Source of the DNA: Bacteroides caecigallinarum
GTDB taxonomy: Bacteria; Bacteroidota; Bacteroidia; Bacteroidales; Bacteroidaceae
Direction of reading: 5' to 3'
Length of the DNA stretch: 39,282 nt
NCBI RefSeq assembly: GCF_016902295.1
Contig: NZ_JACJLQ010000031.1
Span: 1-39,282, forward strand
Part shown: positions 23,336 through 33,223 of the stretch, piece after piece
Layout: every line of letters begins with the position of its first letter
Numbering within the stretch: position 1 is the first letter of the stretch
Position numbers and translations under genes: made by a program
The notes under the pieces: generated by a model
The model's database searches: none
What the model was told of the DNA's origin: nothing
What the model saw: only the letters and a program-made list of their open reading frames with translations

Positions 23336-24490
23336 ATGAGAAACATGAAAAAGTCATTATTAAGCATGGGGGCAGCAATCTTATTGCTTAGCGGATGCGC
23401 CTCACAAGAGAAAAAAATCGAGTTGACATTATCCGGTTTAAATCCGGCCAGTTTCGAAACTACTATCGACGGTAATAAAAAAACCGGACTTTACAAGCTG
23501 ACAAACAGCAACGGAATGGAGGTTTGCGTTACCAACTTTGGCGGTAGAATTGTATCCATTATGGTTCCAGATAAAAATGGAAATATGACAGATGTTGTTC
23601 TTGGTTTTGACAACATTAATGACTATCAAAATATTCCAAGCGATTTCGGAGCAAGCATCGGAAGATATGCCAACCGTATCAACAAAGGTAAAATCACTAT
23701 CGACGGACAGGAAATCCAACTCCCTACAAATAACTTCGGACACTGCCTGCACGGAGGTCCTACCGGATGGCAGTATCAGGTTTATGAAGCAAACCAGACT
23801 AATGACAGCACTATCGTTCTTACCATGAATTCAGCCGATGGTGATAACAACTTCCCTGGCAATGTAACCGCCAATGTTACTTATACTCTTACCGGAGACA
23901 ATGCTATTGACATTAAATATAATGCTACAACAGACAAGACTACTGTAATAAATATGACAAACCACTCATATTTCAATCTCAGCGGAGATATGTCAAAACC
24001 TGCAACAGACCATATCCTATATGTAGCTTCGGATAGCATAACTCCAGTAGATAGCACTTATATGACTACAGGAGAAATGATGGCCGTTAAAGACACTCCT
24101 TTCGACTTCAACACGCCTAAAACAATTGCTCCGGACGTAACAGCTTTTGACAATGAGCAGGTTAAGTTTGGAAACGGTTTCGACCACAACTGGGTCTTGT
24201 CTACCAAAGGCGATGATACAAAGGTTGCAGCCAAACTTACAAGCCCTACAAGTGGCATAACACTTGAAGTTTATACCAACGAACCGGGAATTCAGGTATA
24301 TACAGGAAACTTCCTGACTGGCGAAGTAAAAGGAAAACACGGTGTAGCATATCCACAGCGTGCTTCTGTATGTCTTGAATCACAACATTATCCTGACAGT
24401 CCTAACAAGGCTCAATGGCCTTCAGTAATCCTCAAACCAGGAGAAAAATACTACAGCCACTGCATTTTCAAATTCGGAGTTGAAAAATAA
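23336..24490 (+). CDS. galM: Aldose 1-epimerase, lipoprotein
   Basis: A 384-residue mutarotase that interconverts sugar anomers, likely arabinose in this context. Start ATG 23336 (ATG 23345 is also possible) gives a lipoprotein signal with lipobox Leu-Ser-Gly-Cys21, so the enzyme should be anchored at the cell envelope. The galactose-mutarotase fold shows FGASIGRYANRI, HCLHGGPTGWQ, NMTNHSYFNLSG and FDHNWVL with the catalytic-type His residues, and EPGIQVYTGNF. It is the first gene after the two AraR-like operators and is followed by the sugar symporter after 33 bp. Confidence 0.9.
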   Translation: MRNMKKSLLSMGAAILLLSGCASQEKKIELTLSGLNPASFETTIDGNKKTGLYKLTNSNGMEVCVTNFGGRIVSIMVPDKNGNMTDVVLGFDNINDYQNIPSDFGASIGRYANRINKGKITIDGQEIQLPTNNFGHCLHGGPTGWQYQVYEANQTNDSTIVLTMNSADGDNNFPGNVTANVTYTLTGDNAIDIKYNATTDKTTVINMTNHSYFNLSGDMSKPATDHILYVASDSITPVDSTYMTTGEMMAVKDTPFDFNTPKTIAPDVTAFDNEQVKFGNGFDHNWVLSTKGDDTKVAAKLTSPTSGITLEVYTNEPGIQVYTGNFLTGEVKGKHGVAYPQRASVCLESQHYPDSPNKAQWPSVILKPGEKYYSHCIFKFGVEK

Positions 24491-24523
24491 CATATAGTAT
24501 AATATCATAAAAACACTTTTATC

Positions 24524-26269
24524 ATGAATTGGAGTTCAAAAGAATTTATTTGGTTGGACTGGGCTGTTCTGGTCATAGGTATTTTAGGAGTAGCATGGGC
24601 TGTTTGGCGTGCAGTACGTAAGGACAAGCTTGCAATGCAGGGAGCCGACAGTCAGGATTATTTGTTTGGAAAAGGTGAACCATGGTACGTTATCGGTGCT
24701 GCAATCTTTGCAGCCAACATCGGTTCAGAACACTTGGTAGGACTTGCAGGTACAGGAGCAAAAGACGGTGTAGGTATGGCACACTGGGAAATGCAGGGTT
24801 GGATGATTCTTATTTTGGGATGGTTGTTTGTTCCATTTTATCAGTTATTGAACAACAAAATGGGCAAGATTATCACTATGCCTGACTTCCTGAAATATCG
24901 TTATACTCAGAGAACGGGTTCATGGTTGAGTATCATCACATTGATTGCATATATTCTTACAAAAGTCAGCGTTACAGCTTTCACAGGCGGTATCTTCTTC
25001 GAATATCTGCTCGGCCTTCCTTTCTGGTGGGGAGCTTTGGGACTGATTGCCATTACTGCCGTATTTACAGTATTGGGAGGTATGAAAGGAGTTATGACAA
25101 TGTCTGCTATTCAGACACCTATCCTTATCATAGGCTCGTTCCTTGTACTATTCTTAGGATTATCTGCACTTGGACATGGAAGCATTGTAGATGGATGGAG
25201 CAACATGATGGACTATGCACGTTCTGCTCACGACGGTTACGGAATCAACCATATGTTCCACTGGGACGAAGGCGATCCTATGTATCCTAAATTCCCCGGA
25301 TTTGCAGTATTCATCGGAGCATCTATCATCGGTTTCTGGTACTGGTGTACAGACCAACATATCGTTCAGCGTGTTCTTGGACAGCAGAAAGGTGAATCGG
25401 ACGATGTAGTTATGAAACGTGCACGCCGCGGTACAATCGCTGCAGGTTACTTCAAACTGCTTCCTGTATTCATGTTCCTTATCCCTGGTATGGTAGCTGT
25501 GGCATTGGCACAGGACCCTAATAGCGGTATCGTAATGGACCTTAACAACCAGCACGACACAGACGGCGCATTTGCCATGATGGTGAAGAACATCCTTCCT
25601 GCAGGTGTGAAAGGTCTGGTAACAATCGGTTTCATCTGTGCATTGGTTACATCACTTGCAGCATTCTTCAACAGCTGTGCGACACTGTTTACAGAAGACT
25701 TCTACAAACCTATGCGTCAGGGTAAGAGCGAAGCACACTATGTATTCGTTGGTCGTGTAGCTACAGTGGTAGTAGTTATCCTCGGTTTGCTCTGGCTGCC
25801 TATCATGATGAACATGGACAACCTATACAGCTATCTGCAGGACATCCAGTCTCTGTTGGCTCCAGCCATGGTAGCAGTGTTCACATTGGGTATCTTTTCT
25901 AAGAGAATCACTCCAAAGGCTGGTGAATGGGGTCTTATCGGCGGTTTCATCATCGGTATGGTAAGACTAGTTACAAACGTAATAACAAAGAGTGGTACAG
26001 CAACTATGGAAGGAGCATTTTGGGATGCAACAGCATGGTTCTGGCAGACTAACTGGTTGATTTTCGAAATCTGGTTGCTGGTATTCCTTATCTTACTGAT
26101 GGTGGTTGTATCATGCTTTACTCCAAAACCATCCGCACAACAGATTGAAGCTATTACATTTACAGACAGTTACAAAACACTTATCAGAAAAAGCTGGAAT
26201 AAATGGGATGTTATCGCAACACTCGGAGTATTCTTGCTTTGCGGATTATTCTACGCATATTTCTGGTAA
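24524..26269 (+). CDS. araP: Sodium/sugar symporter (SSS family), probable arabinose importer
   Basis: A 581-residue inner-membrane protein of the SGLT-like solute:sodium symporter family with about 14 hydrophobic segments. Family signatures include FAANIGSEHLVGLAGTGAKDG near the start, FWYWCTDQHIVQRVLGQQK (about 268-287) and a late ITPKAGEWGLIGGFIIG. Its position between the mutarotase and araR genes makes L-arabinose the likely substrate, and the same order is known in the B. thetaiotaomicron ara locus. The symbol is taken from that context, not from a diagnostic motif. Confidence 0.85.
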   Translation: MNWSSKEFIWLDWAVLVIGILGVAWAVWRAVRKDKLAMQGADSQDYLFGKGEPWYVIGAAIFAANIGSEHLVGLAGTGAKDGVGMAHWEMQGWMILILGWLFVPFYQLLNNKMGKIITMPDFLKYRYTQRTGSWLSIITLIAYILTKVSVTAFTGGIFFEYLLGLPFWWGALGLIAITAVFTVLGGMKGVMTMSAIQTPILIIGSFLVLFLGLSALGHGSIVDGWSNMMDYARSAHDGYGINHMFHWDEGDPMYPKFPGFAVFIGASIIGFWYWCTDQHIVQRVLGQQKGESDDVVMKRARRGTIAAGYFKLLPVFMFLIPGMVAVALAQDPNSGIVMDLNNQHDTDGAFAMMVKNILPAGVKGLVTIGFICALVTSLAAFFNSCATLFTEDFYKPMRQGKSEAHYVFVGRVATVVVVILGLLWLPIMMNMDNLYSYLQDIQSLLAPAMVAVFTLGIFSKRITPKAGEWGLIGGFIIGMVRLVTNVITKSGTATMEGAFWDATAWFWQTNWLIFEIWLLVFLILLMVVVSCFTPKPSAQQIEAITFTDSYKTLIRKSWNKWDVIATLGVFLLCGLFYAYFW

Positions 26270-26280
26270 AAAGACAAAAT

Positions 26281-26317
26281 ATTGTTCTACATTTGTAATA
26301 TATAAATGTAGGACAAT
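26281..26317. repeat. Hairpin between the symporter and araR genes
   Basis: Arms ATTGTTCTACATTT and AAATGTAGGACAAT pair over 14 bp with one G-U and a 9-base loop. It lies directly after the symporter stop and 18 bp before the araR ATG, with no T-run after it. It could damp read-through, protect the mRNA end or be a regulator site. Confidence 0.6.
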
Positions 26318-26334
26318 ATAAAAACTGTATTTAC

Positions 26335-27012
26335 ATGACTGCTTATTATAAACATAATCCAAAATTTTACGTCGGTATTGACTGTATAATATTCGGTTTC
26401 GATAAGGGCGAACTGAATCTCCTGCTACTAAAGAGAAATTTTGAGCCTGCCAAAGGCAAATGGTCTCTAATGGGCGGATTTATTCAGGAAAACGAAAGTG
26501 CTGATGATGCCGCAAAGCGCGTATTAAGTGAATTGACCGGATTGGAAGATGTTTACATGGAACAAATCGGAGCATTTGGTGATGTTGGCAGAGACCCTGG
26601 AGAAAGGGTTATCTCACTTGCTTATTACGCACTTATCAACATTAATGAATACGACCGTGAACTCGTCCAACAGCACAACGCTTATTGGGTTAATATAAAT
26701 GAGGTTCCAGAACTGATTTTCGACCACTCGGAAATGGTTCGCATAGCCAGAAAAAAGATGAAGGAAAAAGCTTCAAACAAACCCATAGGGTTCAATTTGC
26801 TCCCCGAATTGTTTACTCTGACACAATTACAAAACCTCTACGAAGCTATATATGGCGAAGCTATGGACAAAAGAAACTTCCGTAAACGTATTGCCGATAT
26901 GGATTTTATAGAAAAAACCGACAAAATAGACAAAACAGGATCTAAAAGAGGTGCGAGTTTATATAAATTCAACGATAAAGCCTACGAGAAAGATCCTAAA
27001 TTCAAAATTTGA
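26335..27012 (+). CDS. araR: AraR, Nudix-related arabinose regulator
   Basis: A 225-residue transcriptional regulator of the NrtR/AraR type, a Nudix-fold sensor domain (about 8-140) fused to a winged helix (about 160-215, TLTQLQNLYEAIYGEAMDKR). The Nudix box starts normally (Gly48, Glu54) but the catalytic REUxEE is RVLSEL (62-67), with two glutamates replaced by Val63 and Leu67. It should bind a ligand without hydrolysing it. Family members in Bacteroides repress ara genes and release DNA with L-arabinose. The two palindromes at 23227 and 23289 are the likely targets, and araR is within the regulated cluster. Confidence 0.9.
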   Translation: MTAYYKHNPKFYVGIDCIIFGFDKGELNLLLLKRNFEPAKGKWSLMGGFIQENESADDAAKRVLSELTGLEDVYMEQIGAFGDVGRDPGERVISLAYYALININEYDRELVQQHNAYWVNINEVPELIFDHSEMVRIARKKMKEKASNKPIGFNLLPELFTLTQLQNLYEAIYGEAMDKRNFRKRIADMDFIEKTDKIDKTGSKRGASLYKFNDKAYEKDPKFKI

Positions 27013-27033
27013 CAATAAAAAAACAACTCAGAT

Positions 27034-27723
27034 ATGTTAGAAGCATTAAAAGAAAAAGTATTCCATGCAAATCTTGATTTGGTTAAACATGGATTAGTGA
27101 TTTTCACTTGGGGTAACGTTTCTGCCATTGACCGCGAGTCAGGACTGGTAGTTATAAAACCAAGTGGAGTGTCTTACGACGAAATGAAGGCTGAAGATAT
27201 GGTAGTGGTTGACCTCGACGGCAACGTAGTAGAAGGCAACCTTCGTCCTTCAAGCGACACCCCTACTCATCTTGTCCTTTATAAAGCATTCCCGGAAATT
27301 GGTGGTGTAGTACACACTCACTCTACATACGCTACAGCTTGGGCTCAGGCAGGTCTTGATATTCCTAACATTGGAACAACTCATGCCGATTATTTCCACG
27401 AGGCTATCCCATGCACTGCTGATATGACAGAAGAAGAAGTTAAGGGTGAATATGAAAAAGAAACAGGTAACGTAATAGTAAAACGTTTCGAAGGCATGAA
27501 CCCTGTCCATACTCCTGGAGTTCTGGTAAAAAATCATGGTCCTTTCTCATGGGGTAAAGACGCACACGACGCTGTCCACAATGCCGTAGTGATGGAACAG
27601 GTAGCTAAAATGGCAAGCATAGCGTTTGCTGCAAATCCAAATCTTACAATGAATCCGCTTTTGGTTGAAAAACACTTCAACCGCAAACACGGTCCTAACG
27701 CATATTACGGACAGAAAAAATAA
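27034..27723 (+). CDS. araD: L-ribulose-5-phosphate 4-epimerase
   Basis: A 229-residue class II aldolase-family enzyme converting L-ribulose-5-phosphate to D-xylulose-5-phosphate. Zinc ligands are seen at His94-x-His96 (VVHTHSTYA), matching the E. coli AraD arrangement, plus a later His in [12 protein letters not shown]. The phosphate-binding and substrate loops GNVS (27-30) and SSDTPTH (73-79) are present. It follows araR by 21 bp and precedes araA, so it belongs to the arabinose operon. Confidence 0.93.
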   Translation: MLEALKEKVFHANLDLVKHGLVIFTWGNVSAIDRESGLVVIKPSGVSYDEMKAEDMVVVDLDGNVVEGNLRPSSDTPTHLVLYKAFPEIGGVVHTHSTYATAWAQAGLDIPNIGTTHADYFHEAIPCTADMTEEEVKGEYEKETGNVIVKRFEGMNPVHTPGVLVKNHGPFSWGKDAHDAVHNAVVMEQVAKMASIAFAANPNLTMNPLLVEKHFNRKHGPNAYYGQKK

Positions 27724-27781
27724 TATTTACAAAACAAATTCCAAAACAATAATAAACTAACCTTTTAATAAAATAAAAATT

Positions 27782-29308
27782 ATGAACGCATTCAGCCAGT
27801 ATGAAGTATGGTTCGTAACAGGAGCACAGCTCCTTTACGGAGGTGACGCTGTAATAGCAGTAGATGCACACAGCAACGAAATGGTAGCAGGTCTTAACGA
27901 AAGTGGCAAACTCCCTGTCAAGGTTGTTTACAAAGGCACCGCAAACTCTTCAAAAGAAGTTGAAGCAGTATTCAAAGCAGCAAACAATGATGAGAAATGT
28001 GTCGGTGTAATCACATGGATGCACACATTCTCTCCTGCCAAGATGTGGATACACGGACTTCAGCAGTTGAAGAAACCGTTGTTGCACCTTCACACTCAGT
28101 TCAACAAGGAAATTCCTTGGGATACAATGGACATGGACTTCATGAACTTGAACCAGAGTGCTCACGGCGACCGCGAATTCGGACATATCTGCTCTCGTAT
28201 GCGTGTGCGTCGTAAAGTAGTTGTAGGCTACTGGAAAGAAGAAGAAACTCTCAAGAAAATCGCAGTTTGGATGAGAGTTTGTGCTGCGTGGGCAGATTCT
28301 CAGGATATGCTTATCTTGCGTTTCGGCGACCAGATGAACAATGTAGCCGTTACAGATGGTGACAAGGTTGAAGCTGAACAGCGCATGGGATACCATGTTG
28401 ACTACTGTCCTGTAAGCGAACTGATGGAATATCACAAGAATGTAAAAGACGAAGAAGTTGAAGCATTGGTTAAGACATACTTCAATGAATATGATCATGA
28501 TGCAGAAATTGAAGACAAATCAACTGAAGCATACCAGAAAGTATGGAATGCGGCTAAAGCTGAACTTGCTCTTCGTGCTATCCTGAAAGATAAAGGCGCT
28601 AAAGGTTTCACTACAAACTTCGACGACCTCGGACAGACTGACGGTAGCTACTTCGACCAGATTCCGGGTCTTGCTTCACAGCGTCTGATGGCCGAAGGTT
28701 ATGGCTTCGGAGCTGAAGGTGACTGGAAATCTGCAGCACTTTACCGTACAGTATGGGTTATGAACCAGGGACTTGCAAACGGTTGCTCTTTCCTTGAAGA
28801 CTATACTTTGAACTTCGACGGAGAAAACAGCTCTATCCTTCAGGCTCACATGTTGGAAGTTTGTCCACTTATCGCTGCCAAGAAACCTCGTCTTGAAGTT
28901 CACTTCCTCGGCATCGGTGTACGCAAGAGCCAGACTGCACGCCTTGTATTCACTTCAAAGGTTGGTACAGGATGTACAGCTACAGTCGTTGACCTCGGAA
29001 ACCGTTTCCGTCTGATTGTAAACGACGTAGAATGCATCGAGCCAAAACCACTTCCAAAACTTCCTGTAGCTTCTGCTTTGTGGAAACCTATGCCTAACTT
29101 CGAAGTAGGTGCAGGCGCATGGATTCTTGCAGGTGGTACTCACCACTCTTGCTTCTCATACGATCTGACAGCTGAATACTGGGAAGACTATGCAGAAATC
29201 GCTGGCATCGAAATGGTTCATATCAACAAAGACACTACAATCAGCGAATTCAAGAAAGAACTCCGTATGAACGAAGTTTACTACATGCTGAACAAAGCTC
29301 TTTGCTAA
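27782..29308 (+). CDS. araA: L-arabinose isomerase
   Basis: A 508-residue enzyme converting L-arabinose to L-ribulose, the first step of the pathway. The start (YEVWFVTGAQLLYG) and internal segments (HTFSPAKMWIHGLQQL, TNFDDLG, LEDYTLNF) are characteristic of AraA. Metal-binding Glu and His residues appear in the FLEDYTLNF and HMLEVCP regions and in GGTHHSCFSYDLT near the C-terminus. Length is typical of the family. It is 58 bp after araD. A strong terminator-like hairpin follows before the kinase gene. Confidence 0.95.
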   Translation: MNAFSQYEVWFVTGAQLLYGGDAVIAVDAHSNEMVAGLNESGKLPVKVVYKGTANSSKEVEAVFKAANNDEKCVGVITWMHTFSPAKMWIHGLQQLKKPLLHLHTQFNKEIPWDTMDMDFMNLNQSAHGDREFGHICSRMRVRRKVVVGYWKEEETLKKIAVWMRVCAAWADSQDMLILRFGDQMNNVAVTDGDKVEAEQRMGYHVDYCPVSELMEYHKNVKDEEVEALVKTYFNEYDHDAEIEDKSTEAYQKVWNAAKAELALRAILKDKGAKGFTTNFDDLGQTDGSYFDQIPGLASQRLMAEGYGFGAEGDWKSAALYRTVWVMNQGLANGCSFLEDYTLNFDGENSSILQAHMLEVCPLIAAKKPRLEVHFLGIGVRKSQTARLVFTSKVGTGCTATVVDLGNRFRLIVNDVECIEPKPLPKLPVASALWKPMPNFEVGAGAWILAGGTHHSCFSYDLTAEYWEDYAEIAGIEMVHINKDTTISEFKKELRMNEVYYMLNKALC

Positions 29309-29325
29309 TAAACAAGTCATAATAT

Positions 29326-29374
29326 AAATTAAAAGTGCTCGGCGAGCAATCGTTCGCAGCACTTTTAATTTTTT
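29326..29374 (+). terminator. Terminator-like hairpin between araA and the kinase gene
   Basis: Arms AAATTAAAAGTGCT (29326-29339) and AGCACTTTTAATTT (29358-29371) form a perfect 14-bp stem followed by T's. No -7 promoter motif is found before the kinase gene, so it probably lets part of the transcripts through. Confidence 0.8.
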
Positions 29375-29426
29375 AAAACTTAAGAGTTCAAAAACTTAGA
29401 AACTCGTAAACTTAAAAACTTAAAAT
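29374..29426. repeat. A-rich short repeats before the kinase gene
   Basis: Five loosely repeated AAACTTA-type units (about 10-12 bp each) fill the space to the start codon. They leave the translation start in an unstructured A-rich leader. Confidence 0.45.
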
Positions 29427-29428
29427 CT

Positions 29429-31027
29429 ATGAGTCTTAATGCTAAATCTACAATAGAAAACGGTAAAGCCATATTGGGTATCGAATTTGGTTCAACAAGA
29501 ATCAAGGCCGTTCTGATTGACGAAGAAAACAAACCTATTGCACAAGGTAGCCACACATGGGAAAACCAGCTGGAAAACGGCTTGTGGACATATAGTATCG
29601 ATGCTATCTGGAACGGAGTACAGGATTGCTACTCTGACCTTAGAGCCAATGTAAAAAAAGAATACGGAATTGAAATCGAAAACCTGGCTGCAATTGGTGT
29701 CAGTGCCATGATGCACGGATATATGGCTTTCAACGACAAAGAAGAAATCCTCGTTCCGTTCCGTACCTGGAGAAATACAAATACTGGCAAAGCAGCTGCT
29801 GAATTGTCAGAACTTTTTGTATATAACATCCCTCTGAGATGGAGTATCTCACATCTGTACCAGGCTATCCTGAACAAGGAAGAACACGTAAAAGACATCA
29901 CATTCCTTACAACACTGGCAGGATACGTTCACTGGCAAATCACTGGAGAAAAGGTTTTGGGTATAGGTGATGCTTCAGGTATGCTGCCTATCGACCCTGA
30001 GACTAAGAACTATTCAGCCGAAATGGTTAAGAAATTCAATAACCTTATCAAGCCATACGGATTTAGCTGGACACTCGAGGATATCCTTCCAAAAGTTCTG
30101 CTTGCTGGCGAAAACGCAGGTTGCCTGACAGAAAAGGGAGCCAAGAAACTTGACGTTTCCGGACATCTGAAAGCAGGGGTTCCTGTATGTCCTCCTGAAG
30201 GAGACGCAGGTACAGGTATGGTAGCTACAAATGCAGTAAAACAACGTACCGGTAACGTTTCTGCAGGTACTTCATCATTCTCAATGATTGTTTTGGAAAA
30301 AGATTTGTCCAAACCTTACGAAATGATTGATATGGTGACAACACCTGACGGAAGCCTTGTTGCCATGGTACACTGCAACAACTGTACTTCAGATCTTAAC
30401 GCTTGGGTAAACCTGTTCAAGGAATATCAGGAACTGATGGGTATGCCTGTTGATATGGACGAAATCTTCGGAAAACTTTACAACAATGCACTAACCGGTG
30501 ATGCCGACTGCGGTGGTCTGATTTCGTACAACTACTTCTCAGGCGAACCTGTAACAGGACTTGCAGAAGGTCGTCCTTTGTTCATCCGTACTGCCGGCGA
30601 CAAATTCAATCTTGCAAACTTCATGCGTGCCCACCTGTATGCTTCCGTAGGTGTACTTAAAATAGGTAACGACATCCTGTTCAACGAAGAAAAGATTAAG
30701 GTTGACAGAATCACTGGTCACGGAGGTTTGTTCAGAACCAAAGGTGTAGGACAAAGAGTCCTTGCTGCCGCAATCAACTCTCCTATCTCTGTAATGGAAA
30801 CTGCAGGCGAAGGTGGAGCATGGGGTATCGCGCTTCTGGGTTCATATCTTGTAAACAATGACAAGAAACAGTCTCTGTCCGACTTCCTGGATGAAAAGGT
30901 ATTCGCTGGAAATACAGGTACAGAGGTAGCTCCTACAGCAGAAGATGTAGCCGGATTCAATAAATACATAGAAGAATACAAGGCTTGCATTCCAGTGGAA
31001 GAGGCAGCTGTAAAATACAAAAAGTAA
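29429..31027 (+). CDS. araB: FGGY-family ribulokinase (AraB type)
   Basis: A 532-residue FGGY carbohydrate kinase. The N-terminal phosphate-binding motif is GIEFGSTRIKAVLIDEE (17-33). The central domain shows SAMMHGYMAF and PFRTWRN, and the C-terminal domain has GHGGLFRTKGVGQRVLAAA and AGEGGAWGIALLGS. Placed after araA and araD it is most likely the L-ribulose kinase. Bacteroides versions are longer and more xylulokinase-like than E. coli AraB, so substrate is from context. Confidence 0.88.
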   Translation: MSLNAKSTIENGKAILGIEFGSTRIKAVLIDEENKPIAQGSHTWENQLENGLWTYSIDAIWNGVQDCYSDLRANVKKEYGIEIENLAAIGVSAMMHGYMAFNDKEEILVPFRTWRNTNTGKAAAELSELFVYNIPLRWSISHLYQAILNKEEHVKDITFLTTLAGYVHWQITGEKVLGIGDASGMLPIDPETKNYSAEMVKKFNNLIKPYGFSWTLEDILPKVLLAGENAGCLTEKGAKKLDVSGHLKAGVPVCPPEGDAGTGMVATNAVKQRTGNVSAGTSSFSMIVLEKDLSKPYEMIDMVTTPDGSLVAMVHCNNCTSDLNAWVNLFKEYQELMGMPVDMDEIFGKLYNNALTGDADCGGLISYNYFSGEPVTGLAEGRPLFIRTAGDKFNLANFMRAHLYASVGVLKIGNDILFNEEKIKVDRITGHGGLFRTKGVGQRVLAAAINSPISVMETAGEGGAWGIALLGSYLVNNDKKQSLSDFLDEKVFAGNTGTEVAPTAEDVAGFNKYIEEYKACIPVEEAAVKYKK

Positions 31028-31116
31028 CATGTATAAAATACAATAAGTAGCCACTAAACAGCCTGAATGACTGACTTTTCTATAAAAAAGATTAATAAAA
31101 AAAGCTGGTATTCAGG

Positions 31117-31146
31117 TTGTGGTTTACAATAAAAGTTATATTTTTG
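31117..31146 (+). promoter_or_regulatory. Promoter of the transketolase-rpiB unit
   Basis: TTG (31117-31119) and TATTTTTG (31139-31146) are separated by 19 bp, a good Bacteroides pair. It lies about 60 bp before the transketolase ATG, so this unit can be expressed apart from the ara genes. Confidence 0.7.
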
Positions 31147-31207
31147 CTTTCGAAATAAGGAAACAAACCAACAACAATAAAAACATTCAATAAAATATCA
31201 ATTAACT

Positions 31208-33223
31208 ATGAACAGCAAACAAGTTATGAACCATGCTGCCGACAACATCCGTATCTTGGCAGCTTCAATGGTAGAAAAAGCTAAGTCAGGACACCCAGGT
31301 GGTGCTATGGGTGGTGCAGATTTTATCAACGTTCTGTATTCAGAATATTTGCAGTACGACCCTAAAAATCCTAAATGGGAAGGTCGTGACCGTTTCTTCC
31401 TCGATCCTGGTCACATGTCTCCTATGCTTTATTCACAGTTGGCTTTGGCAGGTAAATTCACTCTTGACGAACTGAAACAACTTCGCCAGTGGGGTTCACC
31501 TACTCCTGGACATCCTGAAGTAGATGTAATGCGCGGTATCGAAAACACTTCAGGTCCACTTGGTCAAGGACATACTTTTGCTGTAGGTGCTGCCATTGCA
31601 GCCAAATTCCTTGCCGCACGTACTGGCAACCCAACTTTTGCTAAAGAAACTATCTACGCTTACATTTCTGATGGCGGCGTTCAGGAAGAAATCTCTCAGG
31701 GTAGCGGACGTATAGCAGGTCACCTCGGACTTGATAACCTTATCATGTTCTACGACTCAAACGACATCCAGCTTTCTACTGAAACAAAGGATGTAATGAC
31801 TGAAGATACTGCAATGAAATACCGTGCATGGGGATGGAACGTAATCGAAATCAACGGTAACGACTGCGATGAAATCCGCAAGGCTCTTGATGCTGCAAAA
31901 GCTGAATCAAAACGTCCTACACTTATCATCGGTAAATGTATCATGGGTAAAGGCGCACGTAAAGACGACAATTCATCATACGAACACAACTGCAAGACTC
32001 ACGGCGCTCCTCTTGGCGGTGATGCTTACAAAAATACAATGATTAACTTGGGCGCTGACCCTGAAAATCCATTCGTAATCTTCGACGATGTGAAAGAACT
32101 TTACGCAAAACGCGCACAGGAACTTGAAACTATCGTTGCTGCAAGATACGAAGAAGAAAAAGCATGGGCTGCTGCAAATCCTGAAAAAGCCGCTCAGTTG
32201 AAAGACTGGTTCAGCGGTGTTGCTCCTAAAGTTGATTGGGCAGGAATCCAGCAGAAAGCTAACGATGCTACTCGTAACGCATCCGCAACTGTTCTTGGTG
32301 CTCTTGCTGAACAGGTTCCTAATATGATCTGTTCTTCTGCCGACCTTTCTAACTCAGACAAGACTGACGGTTTCTTGAAGAAAACTCACTCGTTCCAGCC
32401 AGGCGACTTCACTGGAGCATTCTTCCAGGCAGGTGTTGCCGAGCTTACTATGGCTTGCTGCTGTATTGGTATGGCTCTTCACGGTGGTGTAATCGCTGCT
32501 TGCGGTACATTCTTCGTATTCTCAGACTATATGAAACCAGCTGTACGTATGGCCGCTTTGATGCAGTTGCCTGTTAAGTTCATCTGGACTCACGACGCAT
32601 TCCGCGTAGGTGAAGACGGTCCTACTCACGAACCGGTAGAACAGGAAGCACAGATCCGCTTGATGGAAAAACTGAAAAATCACCACGGAAAGAACTCTAT
32701 GCTTGTTCTTCGTCCTGCTGACGCTAAGGAAACTACTGAGGCTTGGAAACTTGCAATGGAAAACACAGATACTCCATCTGCATTGATTCTTTCTCGCCAG
32801 AACATCACAGACCTGCCAGAAGGTACAAAATATGCTGAAGCTGCCAAAGGTGGTTACATCGTGACTGACTCTGAAGGTACTCCGGACATTATCATGGTTG
32901 CTTCAGGTTCTGAAGTTTCTACATTGGTTGCCGGTGCTGAACTGTTGCACAAAGACGGTATCAAGACTCGTATCGTTTCTGTTCCTTCAGAAGGTTTGTT
33001 CCGCAGCCAGAGCAAGGAATATCAGGAAAGCGTAATCCCAACTGGAGCCAAAGTATTCGGACTTACCGCTGGTCTTCCTGTAAACCTTGAAGGTCTTGTA
33101 GGTTCTAACGGAAAGGTTTGGGGTCTTGAATCATTCGGTTTCTCTGCTCCTTACAAGGTATTGGACGAAAAATTGGGATTCACTGCAGAAAATGTATATA
33201 ACCAAGTAAAAGCAATGTTATAA
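31208..33223 (+). CDS. tkt: Transketolase
   Basis: A 671-residue thiamine-diphosphate enzyme of the pentose phosphate pathway; it uses the xylulose-5-phosphate made by AraD. Signatures are KSGHPGGAMGGADF (26-39), GPLGQGHTFAVGAAIAAK and, in the ThDP-binding region, ISDGGVQEEISQGS with a late DNxxI-like strand (YDSNDIQLS). The C-terminal half shows THDAFRVGEDGPTHEPVEQ. Length is normal. Its stop overlaps the rpiB start by one base (33221-33223 and 33223-33225). Confidence 0.95.
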   Translation: MNSKQVMNHAADNIRILAASMVEKAKSGHPGGAMGGADFINVLYSEYLQYDPKNPKWEGRDRFFLDPGHMSPMLYSQLALAGKFTLDELKQLRQWGSPTPGHPEVDVMRGIENTSGPLGQGHTFAVGAAIAAKFLAARTGNPTFAKETIYAYISDGGVQEEISQGSGRIAGHLGLDNLIMFYDSNDIQLSTETKDVMTEDTAMKYRAWGWNVIEINGNDCDEIRKALDAAKAESKRPTLIIGKCIMGKGARKDDNSSYEHNCKTHGAPLGGDAYKNTMINLGADPENPFVIFDDVKELYAKRAQELETIVAARYEEEKAWAAANPEKAAQLKDWFSGVAPKVDWAGIQQKANDATRNASATVLGALAEQVPNMICSSADLSNSDKTDGFLKKTHSFQPGDFTGAFFQAGVAELTMACCCIGMALHGGVIAACGTFFVFSDYMKPAVRMAALMQLPVKFIWTHDAFRVGEDGPTHEPVEQEAQIRLMEKLKNHHGKNSMLVLRPADAKETTEAWKLAMENTDTPSALILSRQNITDLPEGTKYAEAAKGGYIVTDSEGTPDIIMVASGSEVSTLVAGAELLHKDGIKTRIVSVPSEGLFRSQSKEYQESVIPTGAKVFGLTAGLPVNLEGLVGSNGKVWGLESFGFSAPYKVLDEKLGFTAENVYNQVKAML

